Part shown: piece by piece, positions 40,270 to 56,257 of the stretch
Layout of the letters: each line of letters opens with the position of its first letter
How positions within the stretch are numbered: the stretch's first letter is position 1
Assembly (NCBI RefSeq): GCF_009496535.1
Contig: NZ_WIDL01000018.1
Location: forward strand, 23,847 to 87,846
Source: Stenotrophomonas sp. MYb238
Lineage (GTDB): Bacteria; Pseudomonadota; Gammaproteobacteria; Xanthomonadales; Xanthomonadaceae
DNA length: 64,000 bases
Direction of reading: 5' to 3'
Notes under the pieces: generated by a model
Databases searched by the model: none
Seen by the model: the letters and a program-made list of their open reading frames with translations, nothing else
What the model was told of the DNA's origin: nothing
Made by a program: the position numbers and the translations under genes

Positions 40270-41894
40270 ATGAATCCTCCCGATGCCCTTCGCCGCGATG
40301 TCGGCCCCGTCGCGCTGATGCTGACCGGGCTGGGATCGATCATCGGTTCGGGCTGGCTGTTCGGTGCCTGGCGCGCGGCCGGGCTGGCCGGCCCCGGGGC
40401 GATCTGGGCCTGGGTGCTGGGCGCGGCCATCATCCTCAGCATCGCCCTGACCTATGCCGAGCTGGGCGCGATGTTTCCCGAATCCGGCGGCATGGTGCGC
40501 TACAGCCACTATTCGCATGGTTCGCTGGTGGGCTTCATCGCCGCCTGGGCCAACTGGATCGCGATCGTCTCGGTGATCCCGGTCGAGGCCGAGGCCTCGG
40601 TGCAGTACATGGCTTCCTGGCCATGGCAGTGGGCGCAGGACCTGTACGTGCAGGCGCCGGGCGGCCAGGGCGAACTGACCGCCCCGGGGCTGGGAATCTC
40701 CTGCTGGTGGTGGTGTATTTCCTGGTCAACTACTGGAGCGTGAAGCTGTTCGCGCACTCCAACAGCGCCATCACCGTGTTCAAGCTGGTGGTGCCGGCAT
40801 TGACCGCGGTGGCGCTGATCGCCAGCGGTTTCCACACCGGCAACTTCTCGGTGGGCGTGCATGGCGCCGACGGCCCGGTGCTCGATTTCTCCGCGATCCT
40901 CACCGCGATCGCCACCGCCGGCATCGTCTTCAGCTTCAACGGCTTCCAGAGCCCGGTGAACCTGGCCGGCGAGGCCCGCAACCCGGGGCGCAGCATCCCG
41001 CTGGCGGTGGTCGGCTCGATCCTGCTGGCGACGGCGATCTACGTGCTGCTGCAGGTGGCCTACCTGGGCGCGGTGCCGCCGCACATGCTGGAACAGGCCG
41101 GCTGGCATGGCATCGACTTCCGCTCGCCGTTCGCGCAGCTGGCGCTGATCGCCAACCTGCACTGGCTGGCGATGCTGCTCTACGTCGATGCCTTCGTCAG
41201 CCCCAGCGGCACCGGCATGACCTATACCGCCACCACCGCGCGCATGATCTACGGCATGCAGCGCAACGGCACCGCGCCGGACATCCTCGGCCGCGTGCAC
41301 GCGCACTGGGGCGTGCCGCGCCCGGCGATGTGGCTGAACCTGGCGGTGTCGTTCCTGTTCCTGTTCTTCTTCCGCGGCTGGGGCACGCTGGCAGCGGTGA
41401 TCTCGGTGGCGACGGTGATCTCGTACATGACCGGCCCGGTCAGCGCGATGTCGCTGCGCCGCACCGCACCCGGCCTGCATCGGCCGCTGCGGGTGAAGGC
41501 GCTGCCGGTGCTGGCCGGCGTCGCCTTCGTGATGGCCACTGAACTGCTGTACTGGGCGCGCTGGCCGCTGACCGGCCAGATCATCCTGCTGATGCTGGTC
41601 GCGCTGCCGATCTACTTCTACTACCAGGCCAGATCCGGCTGGCGCGACTTCGGCCGGCAGCTGAAGGGCGCCTGGTGGCTGGTCTGCTACCTGCCGACGC
41701 TGGCGCTGGTGTCGTGGCTGGGCAGCAGCACCTTCGGCGGTCGCGGCTACCTGACCTACGGCTGGGACCTGGTGGCCGTGGCGGCGATCGGCATCGCGTT
41801 CTACGTCTGGGGCGTGGGTTCGGGCTGGCGCACGCCCTCGGTGGAGCAGGCCGAGCGCATCCCGCATCCGGAACAGGTGCAGGCGCAGGGCTGA
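40270..41894 (+). pseudogene. APC family amino-acid permease, broken by a frameshift
   Basis: Two adjacent frames together give one permease of about 540 residues. The first frame (40270 to a stop at 40743) encodes DVGPVALMLTGLGSIIGSG, the glycine-rich first helix of APC transporters, and about three helices. After ...TAPGLG the second frame continues with NLLLVVVYFLVNYWSVK to the stop at 41894, including FSFNGFQSPVNLAGEARNPG and about nine helices. One base is missing near 40690-40695: CTGGGAAT probably was CTGGGGAAT. This is either a true inactivating mutation or a sequencing error in a G-run. Substrate unknown. Confidence 0.88.
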
Positions 41895-41931
41895 GCCAGG
41901 CGTGCGCCGCCATGGCGCGATGGCCGACAAT

Positions 41932-41957
41932 GGCCGGGTTTTCCGAACGACCCGGCC
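41932..41957 (+). promoter_or_regulatory. Stem-loop directly before the DUF3228 start codon
   Basis: GGCCGGGT (41932-41939) pairs with ACCCGGCC (41950-41957), ending at the base before the ATG. A possible -10 box GACAAT (41926-41931) abuts it. No ribosome-binding site is visible outside the stem. Confidence 0.4.
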
Positions 41958-42512
41958 ATGTCCATCTTCCTCACGCCCTTCGCCCGCACCCGCCTGTTCC
42001 CGCGCACCCCACGCCCGAACACGATCCGCGACTGCACGCCCGAGCAGTTCGAGCGTCATCTCAACGAACATGCGCCGCTGCGGGTGCTCGATGGCTACGC
42101 GCCGTTCTGCAGGCTGCACGTGCACCGCAACTGGACGTCCACGCGCTGCCTGACGGTGCCGGTCACCGACGCCAACCGGCACCTGCTGCGCTCGGCCTAC
42201 GAGGCGCGCACGCGCGAGGAGCTGCCGGTGCTGGTGCGCTGGTTCGAAGGCGTGGAGCCGCCGGTGGCCGATTACCTGGTCGTCATCCTCTACAGCCGCG
42301 AACAGCTGGCCAAGGAAGGCTCGCCCATCGACGCCGACTGGGGCGTGGTCGGCTGCCTGTATACCGCGACGCCTGCGGAAATCCCGATGGCACCGATCAC
42401 CATGATGCGCAACGCGCTCGGCGTGGAGGAAGGCGGTTCCGGCGTGCCCATCGACCGCGATGCCTACCGCCGCGCAGTGGAGTTCTGGGAAGCGAACGCG
42501 AACTGGCGGTAA
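41958..42512 (+). CDS. DUF3228 family protein
   Basis: A 184-residue soluble protein with MSIFLTPFARTRLFPRTPR, YAPFCRLHVHRNWTSTRCLTVPVT and a C-terminal PITMMRNALGVEEGGSGVPID. These blocks match the uncharacterised DUF3228 family. No catalytic motif is recognised. It stands between the broken permease and a convergent GNAT gene. Confidence 0.82.
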   Translation: MSIFLTPFARTRLFPRTPRPNTIRDCTPEQFERHLNEHAPLRVLDGYAPFCRLHVHRNWTSTRCLTVPVTDANRHLLRSAYEARTREELPVLVRWFEGVEPPVADYLVVILYSREQLAKEGSPIDADWGVVGCLYTATPAEIPMAPITMMRNALGVEEGGSGVPIDRDAYRRAVEFWEANANWR

Positions 42513-42518
42513 GCGCGC

Positions 42519-42983
42519 TCAGCCTTCCTGCCGATAGTCGATGGCCAGGCGCAGCATGTCCCGGTGCTGGATGCCGTCCTCGATGATCGCTTCGTCGTAG
42601 TTGCGCAGGAAGAAATCGCGGTCGATCTGGAATACGCGCAAGCCGTGCCGCTGGTAGAACGCGAGCTGGTAGCCGAAGGTGCCGGTGCCCACTTCCAGCC
42701 GCGCCGCGCCTTCGCGCCGGTACATGTCGATCACGTGCGTCAGCAGCTGCGTGCCGATGCCGCGCTGCTGCCGCGCCGGATCGACGGCGATGTTCATCAG
42801 TTCATGGCTGCCCGGTGCGCGCGGCACGACCGCGCAGACGCCGGCGATGCTGCCGTCCACCAGGGCGGCGAAGCAGCGCGCGGCGGGCAGATAGGCGCGT
42901 ACCTTGCGCTCCGAGGGATCGGCCAGCAGGAGCAGCGCCATCGGGGCGTCGGCTGGCGCTATTTCGTGGATCGTCGTGGACAT
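42519..42983 (-). CDS. GNAT family N-acetyltransferase
   Basis: A 154-residue acetyltransferase: LMNIAVDPARQQRGIGTQLLTHVI holds the acetyl-CoA-binding Q/R-x-x-G-x-G loop, followed by LEVGTGTFGYQLAFYQRHGLRVF. The acceptor is unknown. It ends seven bases from the end of the convergent DUF3228 gene and lies 67 bases after the esterase gene region on the same strand. Confidence 0.88.
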   Translation of the reverse strand: MSTTIHEIAPADAPMALLLLADPSERKVRAYLPAARCFAALVDGSIAGVCAVVPRAPGSHELMNIAVDPARQQRGIGTQLLTHVIDMYRREGAARLEVGTGTFGYQLAFYQRHGLRVFQIDRDFFLRNYDEAIIEDGIQHRDMLRLAIDYRQEG

Positions 42984-43050
42984 GCGTGCGTCGTGGGTTT
43001 CCTGTCGCGGCGGATTCCGGTGGGCAGCCGAGCCGGTGTTCCGGGAGGGA

Positions 43051-43872
43051 TCAGCGATCGCCGTCGCCGGGTACCGCTGGATACATGCGCTCGATCGCCA
43101 TCGCTTCCAGCGCGCTGTAGATGGTGTCGTGGCGCAGGTCCGGGCGCGGCATGGCCTGCCATTGCAGGCTGGGCAGGGCGGCGCGCCGCACCGTGTCCGA
43201 CAGCGCCTGTGCGTGTGGGCCGATGTTGTCCTCGTCGCCCCAGGCGACCAGTACCCGCTCTTTCAGTGCGGGCATGTCCTGCAGCCGCCCGCCGGCGCCG
43301 CGGGTCAGCGCCGCGTGGTTCCACCACAGGCTCGGGCTGAAGGCGATCCAGGTATCGAACAGCGTCGGCTGCTCGAACAGGGTTTCGACGATGAACAGCC
43401 CGGCCAGCGATTCGCCGATGATGCCGCGCGACTCCGTGGTGCGGTAACGGCGCTCGATCTCGGGAATCAGTTCCTCGGCGATGAAGGCGCGGAACGCGGC
43501 CGATCCACCGACCACCGGCGCGATGCGGCGGTCGCTGTCCACGTCCGTCGGACCGGTCATGTCGCGGCGGCGCTGGGTGTTCTCGATGCCGACCACCAGC
43601 AGCGGCGCGATCCGGCCGGCGCGGATGCCGGCATCGACCGTGGCCGCCACGTGCGGGAAATCCTCGGCGACGCCGCCATCGGGCATGTACAGCACCGGGT
43701 GCGTCGGCGCCGCATCGGCGGGCGGCAGGTAGACGTTGATGGTGCGCGCCTCCTGCAACCGCTGCGACTGGATGACGAAGCTGTCGTGCGCAGGCGTCGC
43801 CGGCTGCGCGTGGGCGGTGCCGGACAGGATCGCCATCAGCAGGGCCACGATTGTCGGGAGCGTCGGTTTCAT
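43051..43872 (-). CDS. Exported alpha/beta-hydrolase esterase (esterase D / Fes-like)
   Basis: The 273-residue protein starts MKPTLPTIVALLMAILSGTAHA, a good signal peptide, so it acts in the periplasm or outside. The core shows INVYLPP, HPVLYMPDGG, VVGIENTQRRRDMT and the nucleophile elbow GESLAGLF. This resembles the IroE / putative esterase family (PF00756) that cleaves ester bonds in siderophores or acyl esters. The ATG at 43872 was chosen for the signal peptide. Confidence 0.85.
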   Translation of the reverse strand: MKPTLPTIVALLMAILSGTAHAQPATPAHDSFVIQSQRLQEARTINVYLPPADAAPTHPVLYMPDGGVAEDFPHVAATVDAGIRAGRIAPLLVVGIENTQRRRDMTGPTDVDSDRRIAPVVGGSAAFRAFIAEELIPEIERRYRTTESRGIIGESLAGLFIVETLFEQPTLFDTWIAFSPSLWWNHAALTRGAGGRLQDMPALKERVLVAWGDEDNIGPHAQALSDTVRRAALPSLQWQAMPRPDLRHDTIYSALEAMAIERMYPAVPGDGDR

Positions 43873-43953
43873 CGTCGTATTCGGATCGGAATCGGGACAA
43901 GGCGCGCAGCGTAGCAAGTGCGCGTGACGGATAGAAAAGCTTCGCAGGAAACG

Positions 43954-43979
43954 CGACGGGCGCCTTGCGGCGCCCGTCG
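43954..43979 (-). terminator. Stem-loop after ahcY
   Basis: CGACGGGCGCC pairs with GGCGCCCGTCG over 11 bases around a TTGC loop, 30 bases past the ahcY stop. On the minus strand it is followed by CGTTTCC, a weak T-tract. Confidence 0.6.
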
Positions 43980-44008
43980 TGTGTTTCACGCAGTGACCGG
44001 CAGGCCGA

Positions 44009-45469
<1,461 letters not shown>

Positions 45470-45507
45470 GTAGGGCTCCGGTGTGGTGCGAGCAGGGCTC
45501 GCGTTCG

Positions 45508-45609
45508 CCGGGCGCCGTTGTTGCATGCGGTGCCGTCCGAGCCTGGCCGCCGTGGCGGTCCGGCCCTTGCGGGGGACTCCACTCGGCGGTCGCAGCGCCC
45601 CTCGGACGG
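45508..45609 (-). promoter_or_regulatory. SAH riboswitch
   Basis: Read on the minus strand, CCGTCCGAG (45601-45609) pairs perfectly with CTCGGACGG (45533-45541) as P1. The strictly conserved core GAGGGGCGCTGCGACC and GCCAGGCTCGG matches the known SAH (ahcY) aptamer. AACGGCGCC (45511 region) is the 3' strand of the pseudoknot. SAH binding turns on ahcY expression. The aptamer begins at the predicted transcription start. Confidence 0.93.
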
Positions 45610-45616
45610 GCCGGCG

Positions 45617-45643
45617 ATTATATCGCGGGCCGGCCGGGCCCAA
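45617..45643 (-). promoter_or_regulatory. ahcY promoter
   Basis: A perfect TATAAT (45617-45622, minus strand) lies seven bases before the 5' end of the riboswitch. A possible -35 TTGGGC (45638-45643) is at a short 15-base spacing. The divergent S9 peptidase starts about 70 bases away. Confidence 0.7.
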
Positions 45644-45713
45644 CCAAAGGCAGGGGAGGCGGCGGCCGGGGATTGTTAACGTGGGCGGTCGATCCAGTTC
45701 AGAGAGGTATGCC

Positions 45714-48221
45714 ATGACGATGTTCGCTTCCCGCCGCGCCCGGCGGGCTCCGGCGGCGCTGCTGCTGTGCGCCGGCCTGCTGCTGGCCGTGCCGCCGCTG
45801 CTGGCGGCCGCGCCGGCCGCCAACGCCCCCGCCGCCGATGCCCAGGGCTACCGCCTGCCGTCGGCCGCGCTGCAGGCGGTGGTGGACGCCCCGCGTGCGC
45901 CGACCCTGCGCCTGTCGCCGCGGCGCGACCTGGCGGCGATGCTGCAGACCCCGCCGCTGCCGTCCATCGCCCAGGTGGCGCAGCCGGAGCTGAAGCTGGC
46001 TGGCCTGCGCATCAACCCGAAGACCTTCTCCGACAGCCGCTTCTCCTTCGGCAGCAGGCTGTGGCTGATCTCCACCGCCGATGGCGGCGAGCGCCAGATC
46101 AGCGGCTTGCCGCAGCCGCTGTCGGTGGCCTCGCTGGCCTGGTCGCCGGACCAGAAGTACCTGGCCTTCAACCAGGTGGACCCGGCCAGCGGCAGCAACG
46201 AGTTGTGGCTGGTGGACGTGGCCGCCGGCAGCGCGCGCCGCGTGGCCGAGCGGCTGAACAGCGTGGTCGGCAACGGCTATGCCTGGCTGGCCGGCGGCGA
46301 CGCGCTGCTGGTGATGCAGCGCCCGGCCGGGCAGGGCGCCGCGCCGGTGGGCGACGGCATCCCGACCGGTCCGGCGGTGCAGCAGACCGAGGCCGGCAGC
46401 GGCGTGCGTTCGGTGCGCACCTACCAGGACCTGCTGAAGAACGAATACGACGCGCGCCTGTTCGAGCATTACCTGCAGGCGCAGCCGGTGCGGGTGGCGA
46501 TCAACGGCGAGAGCCGGCCGCTGGGCATGGCCGGCCTCTACCTGGGGCTGTCGCCCTCGCCGGACGGCAACTACCTGCTCAGCCAGCGCGTGGAGCGGCC
46601 GTTCTCCTACGCGGTGCCGGTGAACCGCTTCCCGCGCCGCATCGAGGTGCTGGACGCGCAGGGCCAGGTGGCGCACACGGTGGCGAAGCTGCCGCTGGTC
46701 GAAGGCCTGCCGACCGGCAACGACGCGGTGCCGACCGGCGTGCGCTCGATCGGCTGGCGCGCGGACGCGCCGGCCACGCTGGTGTGGGCCGAGGCCCAGG
46801 ACGGCGGCGACCCGGCGCGCGAGGCGGCGATCCGCGACGCGGTGCTGGTGCAGGCCGCGCCGTTCGAGCGGCCGCCGGTGACGCTGGCGCGGCTGGGCTC
46901 GCGCTACGCCGGCATCACCTGGGGCCGCGGCGACGTGGCGCTGCTGGACGAGTACTGGTGGAAGACCCGCCAGGTGAAGCAGTGGAAGATCGCGCCGGAC
47001 CATCCGGAACAGGCGCCGGCGCTGCTGTACGCGCGCTCGGAGGACGACCGCTACGGCGATCCGGGCGAGCCGCTGCTGCAGCCGGACGACAGCGGCCGCG
47101 CGCGCCTGCAGTTCACCGCCGACGGCAAGGGTTTCTACCGCGTCGGCGATGGCGCTTCGGCGGAAGGCGACCGCCCGTTCCTGGACCGCGTGGACCTGGA
47201 CGGCGGCAGCAGCGAGCGCCTGTTCCACTCGCAGGCGCCGTACTACGAGGCGCCGGCGGCGGTGATCGACGGCGCCGCGCCGCGCGTGCTGTTCTACCGC
47301 GAGTCCAACGACGAGCCGGCCAACCTGTACGCGCGCGGGCTCGGCGGCGACGCGGCGCCGGTCGCGCTGACCCGTTTCGCGCATCCGCTGCCGCAGCTGC
47401 GCGGGGTGAAGAAGGAGCAGATCCGCTACAAGCGCAACGATGGCGTCGAGCTCACCGCCGACCTGCTGCTGCCGCCCGGCTACGACCCGAAGAAGGACGG
47501 GCCGCGCCCGGTGCTGATGTGGGCCTACCCGGCCGAGTTCAAGTCGGCCGACGACGCCAGCCAGGTCATCGGCTCGCCGCACCGCTTCAACGCGATCAGC
47601 TACTGGGGTCCGCAGGCGTTCCTGGCCAAGGGCTACGTGGTGCTCAACAACCCGACCATGCCGATCATCGGCGAGGGCGACGCCGAGCCCAACGACACCT
47701 ACGTGCAGCAACTGGTGGCCAGCGCGCAGGCGGCGGTGGACGAGGTGGTGCGCCGCGGCGTGGCCGACCGCGGCCGCATCGCCGTCGGCGGCCATTCCTA
47801 TGGCGCGTTCATGACCGCCAACCTGCTCGCGCACACGCGCCTGTTCAAGGCCGGCATCGCGCGCTCGGGCGCCTACAACCGCACGCTGACCCCGTTCGGC
47901 TTCCAGGCCGAGGAGCGCAACTACTGGCAGGCGCAGGACACCTACCTGAAGATGTCGCCGTTCAACTACGCCGGCGACATCAAGGACGCGATCCTGTTCA
48001 TCCATGGCGTGGACGACAACAACTCCGGCACCTTCCCGATGCAGAGCGAGCGCATGTTCGCCGCGGTCAAAGGCCTGGGCGGAAACGCGCGGCTGGTGAT
48101 GCTGCCCAACGAATCGCACGCCTACCGCGCGCGCGAATCGATCATGACCATGCTCGCCGAGAGCGAGGACTGGCTGGACCGCTGGCTGGCCGCGCCGGCG
48201 AAGGACGACAAAAAGCGCTGA
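45714..48221 (+). CDS. Exported S9 family serine peptidase (prolyl oligopeptidase fold)
   Basis: An 835-residue protein with a signal peptide (basic start, [24 protein letters not shown]). A beta-propeller-like region follows (~60-590), then a catalytic alpha/beta-hydrolase domain. The triad is visible: Ser695 in GGHSYGAFM, Asp767 in HGVDDN and His802 in [11 protein letters not shown]. It resembles bacterial glutamyl/dipeptidyl S9 peptidases that digest peptides in the periplasm. AGAGAGG before the ATG supports the start. A terminator-like hairpin follows at 48245. Confidence 0.92.
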   Translation: MTMFASRRARRAPAALLLCAGLLLAVPPLLAAAPAANAPAADAQGYRLPSAALQAVVDAPRAPTLRLSPRRDLAAMLQTPPLPSIAQVAQPELKLAGLRINPKTFSDSRFSFGSRLWLISTADGGERQISGLPQPLSVASLAWSPDQKYLAFNQVDPASGSNELWLVDVAAGSARRVAERLNSVVGNGYAWLAGGDALLVMQRPAGQGAAPVGDGIPTGPAVQQTEAGSGVRSVRTYQDLLKNEYDARLFEHYLQAQPVRVAINGESRPLGMAGLYLGLSPSPDGNYLLSQRVERPFSYAVPVNRFPRRIEVLDAQGQVAHTVAKLPLVEGLPTGNDAVPTGVRSIGWRADAPATLVWAEAQDGGDPAREAAIRDAVLVQAAPFERPPVTLARLGSRYAGITWGRGDVALLDEYWWKTRQVKQWKIAPDHPEQAPALLYARSEDDRYGDPGEPLLQPDDSGRARLQFTADGKGFYRVGDGASAEGDRPFLDRVDLDGGSSERLFHSQAPYYEAPAAVIDGAAPRVLFYRESNDEPANLYARGLGGDAAPVALTRFAHPLPQLRGVKKEQIRYKRNDGVELTADLLLPPGYDPKKDGPRPVLMWAYPAEFKSADDASQVIGSPHRFNAISYWGPQAFLAKGYVVLNNPTMPIIGEGDAEPNDTYVQQLVASAQAAVDEVVRRGVADRGRIAVGGHSYGAFMTANLLAHTRLFKAGIARSGAYNRTLTPFGFQAEERNYWQAQDTYLKMSPFNYAGDIKDAILFIHGVDDNNSGTFPMQSERMFAAVKGLGGNARLVMLPNESHAYRARESIMTMLAESEDWLDRWLAAPAKDDKKR

Positions 48222-48244
48222 CATTCCGGCGTCATGGCGTGACC

Positions 48245-48270
48245 ACGACGGGGCGTTCGCGCCCCGTCGT
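48245..48270 (+). terminator. Hairpin after the S9 peptidase
   Basis: ACGACGGGGCG pairs with CGCCCCGTCGT over 11 bases around a stable TTCG tetraloop, followed by CGTGTCT. It sits 24 bases after the stop codon. Confidence 0.7.
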
Positions 48271-48399
48271 CGTGTCTGCGCGGACAGCGCGTGGACAACA
48301 TGCAGATGCAACCATTTTCCGCATTGGTGCACTGCAAAAACCACGGGATTTTTCGGTTAGGCTTGGGAACGTTTCCGCTCTCGAGGTTCCGGTTCCTGG

Positions 48400-51111
48400 A
48401 TGAACGAGTATCGCAGCAGCGTCGTCTTCGCCACGCCCGATCTGCCCCTGCGCGACGACGTCCGTCGCCTTGGCGCGATGGTCGGCGATCTTCTTTCCGA
48501 ACAGGTTTCGCCCGCGTTCCTCGATGAAGTGGAGGACGTGCGCACCGCCGCGATCGCGCGCCGCGAGAGCCAGGCGCCGCTGGCCACGCTCAGCGCGCAG
48601 CTGGCCGGGCGCACGCCGCGCCAGGCCGAGGCGCTGGTGCGTGCGTTCAGCACCTACTTCCAGGTGGTGAACATCGCCGAGCGCGTGCACCGCATCCGCC
48701 GCCGCCGCGACTACCAGCGCGCCGGCACCAAGCGCCCGCAGCCCGAAGGTCTGCAGGACGCGCTGCAGCAGCTCAAGGCGCAGGGCGTGACGCTGGAGGA
48801 ACTGATGCAGTGGTTGCCGCGCATCGACATCGAGCCGGTGTTCACCGCCCACCCCACCGAGGCGGTGCGCCGCGCGTTGCTGGAAAAAGAACAGCTGATG
48901 GTGGCCAGTCTGGTGGACAACCTCGACGGCCAGCGCACGCCGGGCGAGCAGGCCGCCGACACCGCGCGCCTGCGCATGGCGCTCACCGCGTCGTGGCAGA
49001 CCGCCGATTCCTCGCCGGTGCGGCCCAGCGTGGAGGACGAGCGCGAGCATGTGGGCTTCTACCTCACCCGCGTGCTGTACCGGGTGATGCCGGTGTTCTA
49101 CGAATCGCTGGAACAGGCGCTGCTCGACACCTGGGGCCGCGCCCTGCCGCTGCCGCGGCTGGTGCGCTTCGGCACCTGGGTGGGCGGCGACATGGACGGC
49201 AATCCCAACGTCGATGCGGCCACCATCGCCGCGACCCTGAACGCGCAGCGCGACGCGGTGCTGGAGCTGTACCAGAAGGACCTGCTCAAGCTCGCCAGCC
49301 TGCTCAGCCAGTCCACCGAACTGGTGGCCGTGAGCGATGCGGTGCGCGCGCGGGTGGAGGAATACCGCGCGCTGCTGCCGCAGGTGCAGTCGCGTCCGCG
49401 CCACGCCGACATGCCCTACCGCCTGCTCAACGACCGCATGCGCGCGCGCCTGCAGGCCACGCTCGACGACGCGCCCGGCGCGTATGCCTCGCCGGAGGAA
49501 CTGACCGGCGACATCCAGCTGATCCTCGACAGCCTGGACGCCAACAAGGGCCGCCATGCCGGCTGGTTCTCGGTGCGCCGCCTGCTGTGGCGCGTGCGCA
49601 CCTTCGGCTTCCACCTGGCGCGGCTGGACGTGCGCCAGGAGTCGAGCGTGCATGCGCGTGCGCTGGCCGAGGTGCTGGGCGGGCAGGAAGCGTTCGACGC
49701 GCTGGACGGCGCGGCGCGCGCGCGGCTGCTGTCGCCCTACGCCGCCGGCGAGGAAGCGCTGCCACGCGGTGACGACGAGACCGGGCAGCGGCTGGACAAG
49801 GTGTTCGCGGCGCTGGCCGATGCGCACCGCCGCCATGGCGCCGACGCCCTGGGCAACTACATCATCTCGATGGCGCACGACCGCGGCGACGTGCTCGCGG
49901 TGCTGGCGCTGGCGCGGCGCGGCGGCCTGGTCGACGACGGCAACGCGGTGCCGCTGGACATCGCGCCGCTGTTCGAAACGGTGGACGACCTGCATCGCGG
50001 CACCGCGACCCTGCGCGACCTGCTCGCCGACCCGGTATACCGCGCGCACCTGGCCGCGCGCGGCGACGTGCAGATGGTGATGCTCGGCTATTCGGACAGC
50101 GGCAAGGACGGCGGCATCGCCGCCTCGCGCTGGGGCCTGCAGCAGGCGCAGGTGGAGCTGCTCGCCGTGGCCGCCGAACATGGCGTGCGCCTGACCTTCT
50201 TCCACGGCCGCGGCGGTTCGATCAGCCGCGGCGGCACCAAGACCACGCATGCGGTCGACGCCTCGCCGCGCGGCAGCATCGACGGCCGCCTGCGCGTGAC
50301 CGAGCAGGGCGAGGTGATCCACCGCAAGTACGGCATCCGCGCGCTGGCGCTGCGTTCGCTGGAGCAGTCGGCCGGCGCGGTGCTGCGCGCCAGCCTGCGC
50401 CCGCGCGCGCCCGAACCGCGCGAACGGCGGTGGACGCCGGTGATGGACACCGTCGCGGCGGAAAGCGCGCGCCGCTACCGCGCCTTCGTCGGCGACGCGC
50501 GGTTCATGGAGTACTTCCGCGCCGCCACCCCGATCGACGTGATCGAGCGCATGACGCTCGGCTCGCGGCCGTCGCGCCGGCTCGGCCAGGACGCGGCGCT
50601 GTCCAACCTGCGCGCGATCCCGTGGGTGTTCGCCTGGAGCCAGGCGCGGGCGGTGATCCCGGGCTGGTTCGGCGTGGGCAGCGGCCTGCAGGCCGCCGCC
50701 GATGCCGGCAACGAGGAGCTGCTGCGCGAGATGGCGCACGACTGGCCGTTCTTCGCCACCTTCCTCGACGACATGGCGATGGTGCTGAGCAAGGGCGACA
50801 TCCACATCGCCGAGCAGTTCTCGAAGCTGGCCGGGCCGCTGCACGAGCGCTTCTTCCCGCAGATCCGCGAGGAACTGGCGCTGACCGCGCACTGGGTCAA
50901 GCGCCTGAGCGGGCAGCAGGAACTGCTCGAGCACGATCCGCGGCTGGCGCTGTCCATCCGCCTGCGCAATCCCTACATCGACCCGATCAGCACCTTGCAG
51001 GTGGACCTGCTGCAACGCTGGCGGGAGAGCGGCCGCGAGGACGAGGCGCTGCTGCGCGCGCTGGTGGCCTGCGTGAACGGCGTGTCCCAGGGAGTGCAGA
51101 ATACCGGCTGA
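48400..51111 (+). CDS. ppc: Phosphoenolpyruvate carboxylase
   Basis: PEPC carboxylates phosphoenolpyruvate to oxaloacetate, refilling the TCA cycle. The 903-residue protein has the catalytic His151 in [23 protein letters not shown], the Lys-containing [23 protein letters not shown] and the C-terminal tail SQGVQNTG. Length and motifs are typical of the bacterial enzyme. Confidence 0.98.
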   Translation: MNEYRSSVVFATPDLPLRDDVRRLGAMVGDLLSEQVSPAFLDEVEDVRTAAIARRESQAPLATLSAQLAGRTPRQAEALVRAFSTYFQVVNIAERVHRIRRRRDYQRAGTKRPQPEGLQDALQQLKAQGVTLEELMQWLPRIDIEPVFTAHPTEAVRRALLEKEQLMVASLVDNLDGQRTPGEQAADTARLRMALTASWQTADSSPVRPSVEDEREHVGFYLTRVLYRVMPVFYESLEQALLDTWGRALPLPRLVRFGTWVGGDMDGNPNVDAATIAATLNAQRDAVLELYQKDLLKLASLLSQSTELVAVSDAVRARVEEYRALLPQVQSRPRHADMPYRLLNDRMRARLQATLDDAPGAYASPEELTGDIQLILDSLDANKGRHAGWFSVRRLLWRVRTFGFHLARLDVRQESSVHARALAEVLGGQEAFDALDGAARARLLSPYAAGEEALPRGDDETGQRLDKVFAALADAHRRHGADALGNYIISMAHDRGDVLAVLALARRGGLVDDGNAVPLDIAPLFETVDDLHRGTATLRDLLADPVYRAHLAARGDVQMVMLGYSDSGKDGGIAASRWGLQQAQVELLAVAAEHGVRLTFFHGRGGSISRGGTKTTHAVDASPRGSIDGRLRVTEQGEVIHRKYGIRALALRSLEQSAGAVLRASLRPRAPEPRERRWTPVMDTVAAESARRYRAFVGDARFMEYFRAATPIDVIERMTLGSRPSRRLGQDAALSNLRAIPWVFAWSQARAVIPGWFGVGSGLQAAADAGNEELLREMAHDWPFFATFLDDMAMVLSKGDIHIAEQFSKLAGPLHERFFPQIREELALTAHWVKRLSGQQELLEHDPRLALSIRLRNPYIDPISTLQVDLLQRWRESGREDEALLRALVACVNGVSQGVQNTG

Positions 51112-51141
51112 CGGCGGCATGCCGGGACGGGAACGGGGACG

Positions 51142-54033
<2,892 letters not shown>

Positions 54034-54066
54034 CCGGCGCTGGCAATCCGCGCCCTGCCGCGGGGG

Positions 54067-54573
54067 TCAGTGATCCGGCGTGGAGCCCGGCGTGCTCCTG
54101 AGCAGCTCCAGGTGCCGCTGCTCCATCTCCTGCCGCAGCTGCCGGCGGATCTGCGCGGCGGCGTAGCGGCGCTTCTCGTCGCCGGTGCGCGGCTGCAGCG
54201 GCGGCACCGGCGTGGGCCTGCCGTCGTCGTCGACCGCGACCATGGTGAAGAAGCAGCTGTTGGCGTGGCGCACGCTGCCCTTGCGGATGTCCTCGGCGAC
54301 CACCTTGATGCCCACTTCCATCGACGAGGTGCCGGTGTAGTTCACCGAGGCCAGGAAGGTGACCAGTTCGCCCACCGCGATCGGCTGGCGGAACGTCACC
54401 TGGTCCACCGACAGGGTGACCACATAGTTGCCGGCGTAGCGGCTGGCGCAGGCGTAGGCGACCTGGTCGAGCAGGCGCAGCACCGCGCCGCCGTGCACCT
54501 TGCCGGAGAAGTTGGCCATCTCCGGCGACATCAGCACGGTCATCGACAACTGGTGGGGCGTGGGATCGGACAT
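54067..54573 (-). CDS. Acyl-CoA thioesterase (YciA/BACH hotdog family)
   Basis: A 168-residue hotdog-fold protein with LSMTVLMSPEMANFSGKVHGGAVLRLLDQVAYACASRYAG, of which NFSGKVHGG...LLDQVA is the active-site region. VTLSVDQVTFRQPIAVGELVTF follows. It should hydrolyse acyl-CoA in the cytoplasm. The C-terminal ~35 residues are charged. It is convergent with the kinase gene. Confidence 0.92.
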   Translation of the reverse strand: MSDPTPHQLSMTVLMSPEMANFSGKVHGGAVLRLLDQVAYACASRYAGNYVVTLSVDQVTFRQPIAVGELVTFLASVNYTGTSSMEVGIKVVAEDIRKGSVRHANSCFFTMVAVDDDGRPTPVPPLQPRTGDEKRRYAAAQIRRQLRQEMEQRHLELLRSTPGSTPDH

Positions 54574-54640
54574 GGGAGGCGGCGGACGGGACGGAGCCGC
54601 AGGCTACCCCAGCGCGGCAACCGGATGCACGTGCGATCGC

Positions 54641-54708
54641 GTAGGAGCGGCTTCAGCCGCGATGGGGCATTTTCGGGAAAACCCCATCGCGGCTGAAGCC
54701 GCTCCTAC
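54641..54708. repeat. Paired inverted REP element
   Basis: GTAGGAGCGGCTTCAGCCGC at the left faces GCGGCTGAAGCCGCTCCTAC at the right. The inner CGATGGGG/CCCCATCG also pair, so the whole 68-base element folds into one long hairpin. Same family as 5034-5144 and 63500-64000. Confidence 0.9.
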
Positions 54709-54740
54709 GGGAAGCGAAGCATTGGCTTGTCCACAAACGA

Positions 54741-54766
54741 AAAGGCCGCCCCTGCGGGCGGCCTTT
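54741..54766 (-). terminator. metK terminator
   Basis: AAAGGCCGCCC pairs with GGGCGGCCTTT over 11 bases. On the minus strand the stem is followed by TTCGTTTGT, so it is a good rho-independent terminator 25 bases after the metK stop. Confidence 0.85.
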
Positions 54767-54791
54767 CCGGTGACGCGGTGCCGTGCCGGCC

Positions 54792-56027
<1,236 letters not shown>

Positions 56028-56257
56028 GAGCTTGTATCCCTGTATGCGGATGAAAAGATAGCCGCGAATGATACACGGCCGGGGCGCCCCCGGAATAGTG
56101 CAGGGGCGCTTGTTGCCATCCGGTTAATAAACCGGTTCACGCGCTGCGCTGTGCTGGCGGACCACGGCGGGGGCGTCACGTAACTGCCGCAAAACCGCAA
56201 CCGCATTGCCGTGTGCCGCGCGCAGGCTGCCGGCCAACCGGGCCGTCGGACAACCTC

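Noticed and set aside
56028-56257. SAM riboswitch upstream of metK
   Set aside because: None of the conserved SAM-I, SAM-II or SAM-IV core sequences could be recognised; only short inverted arms are visible.
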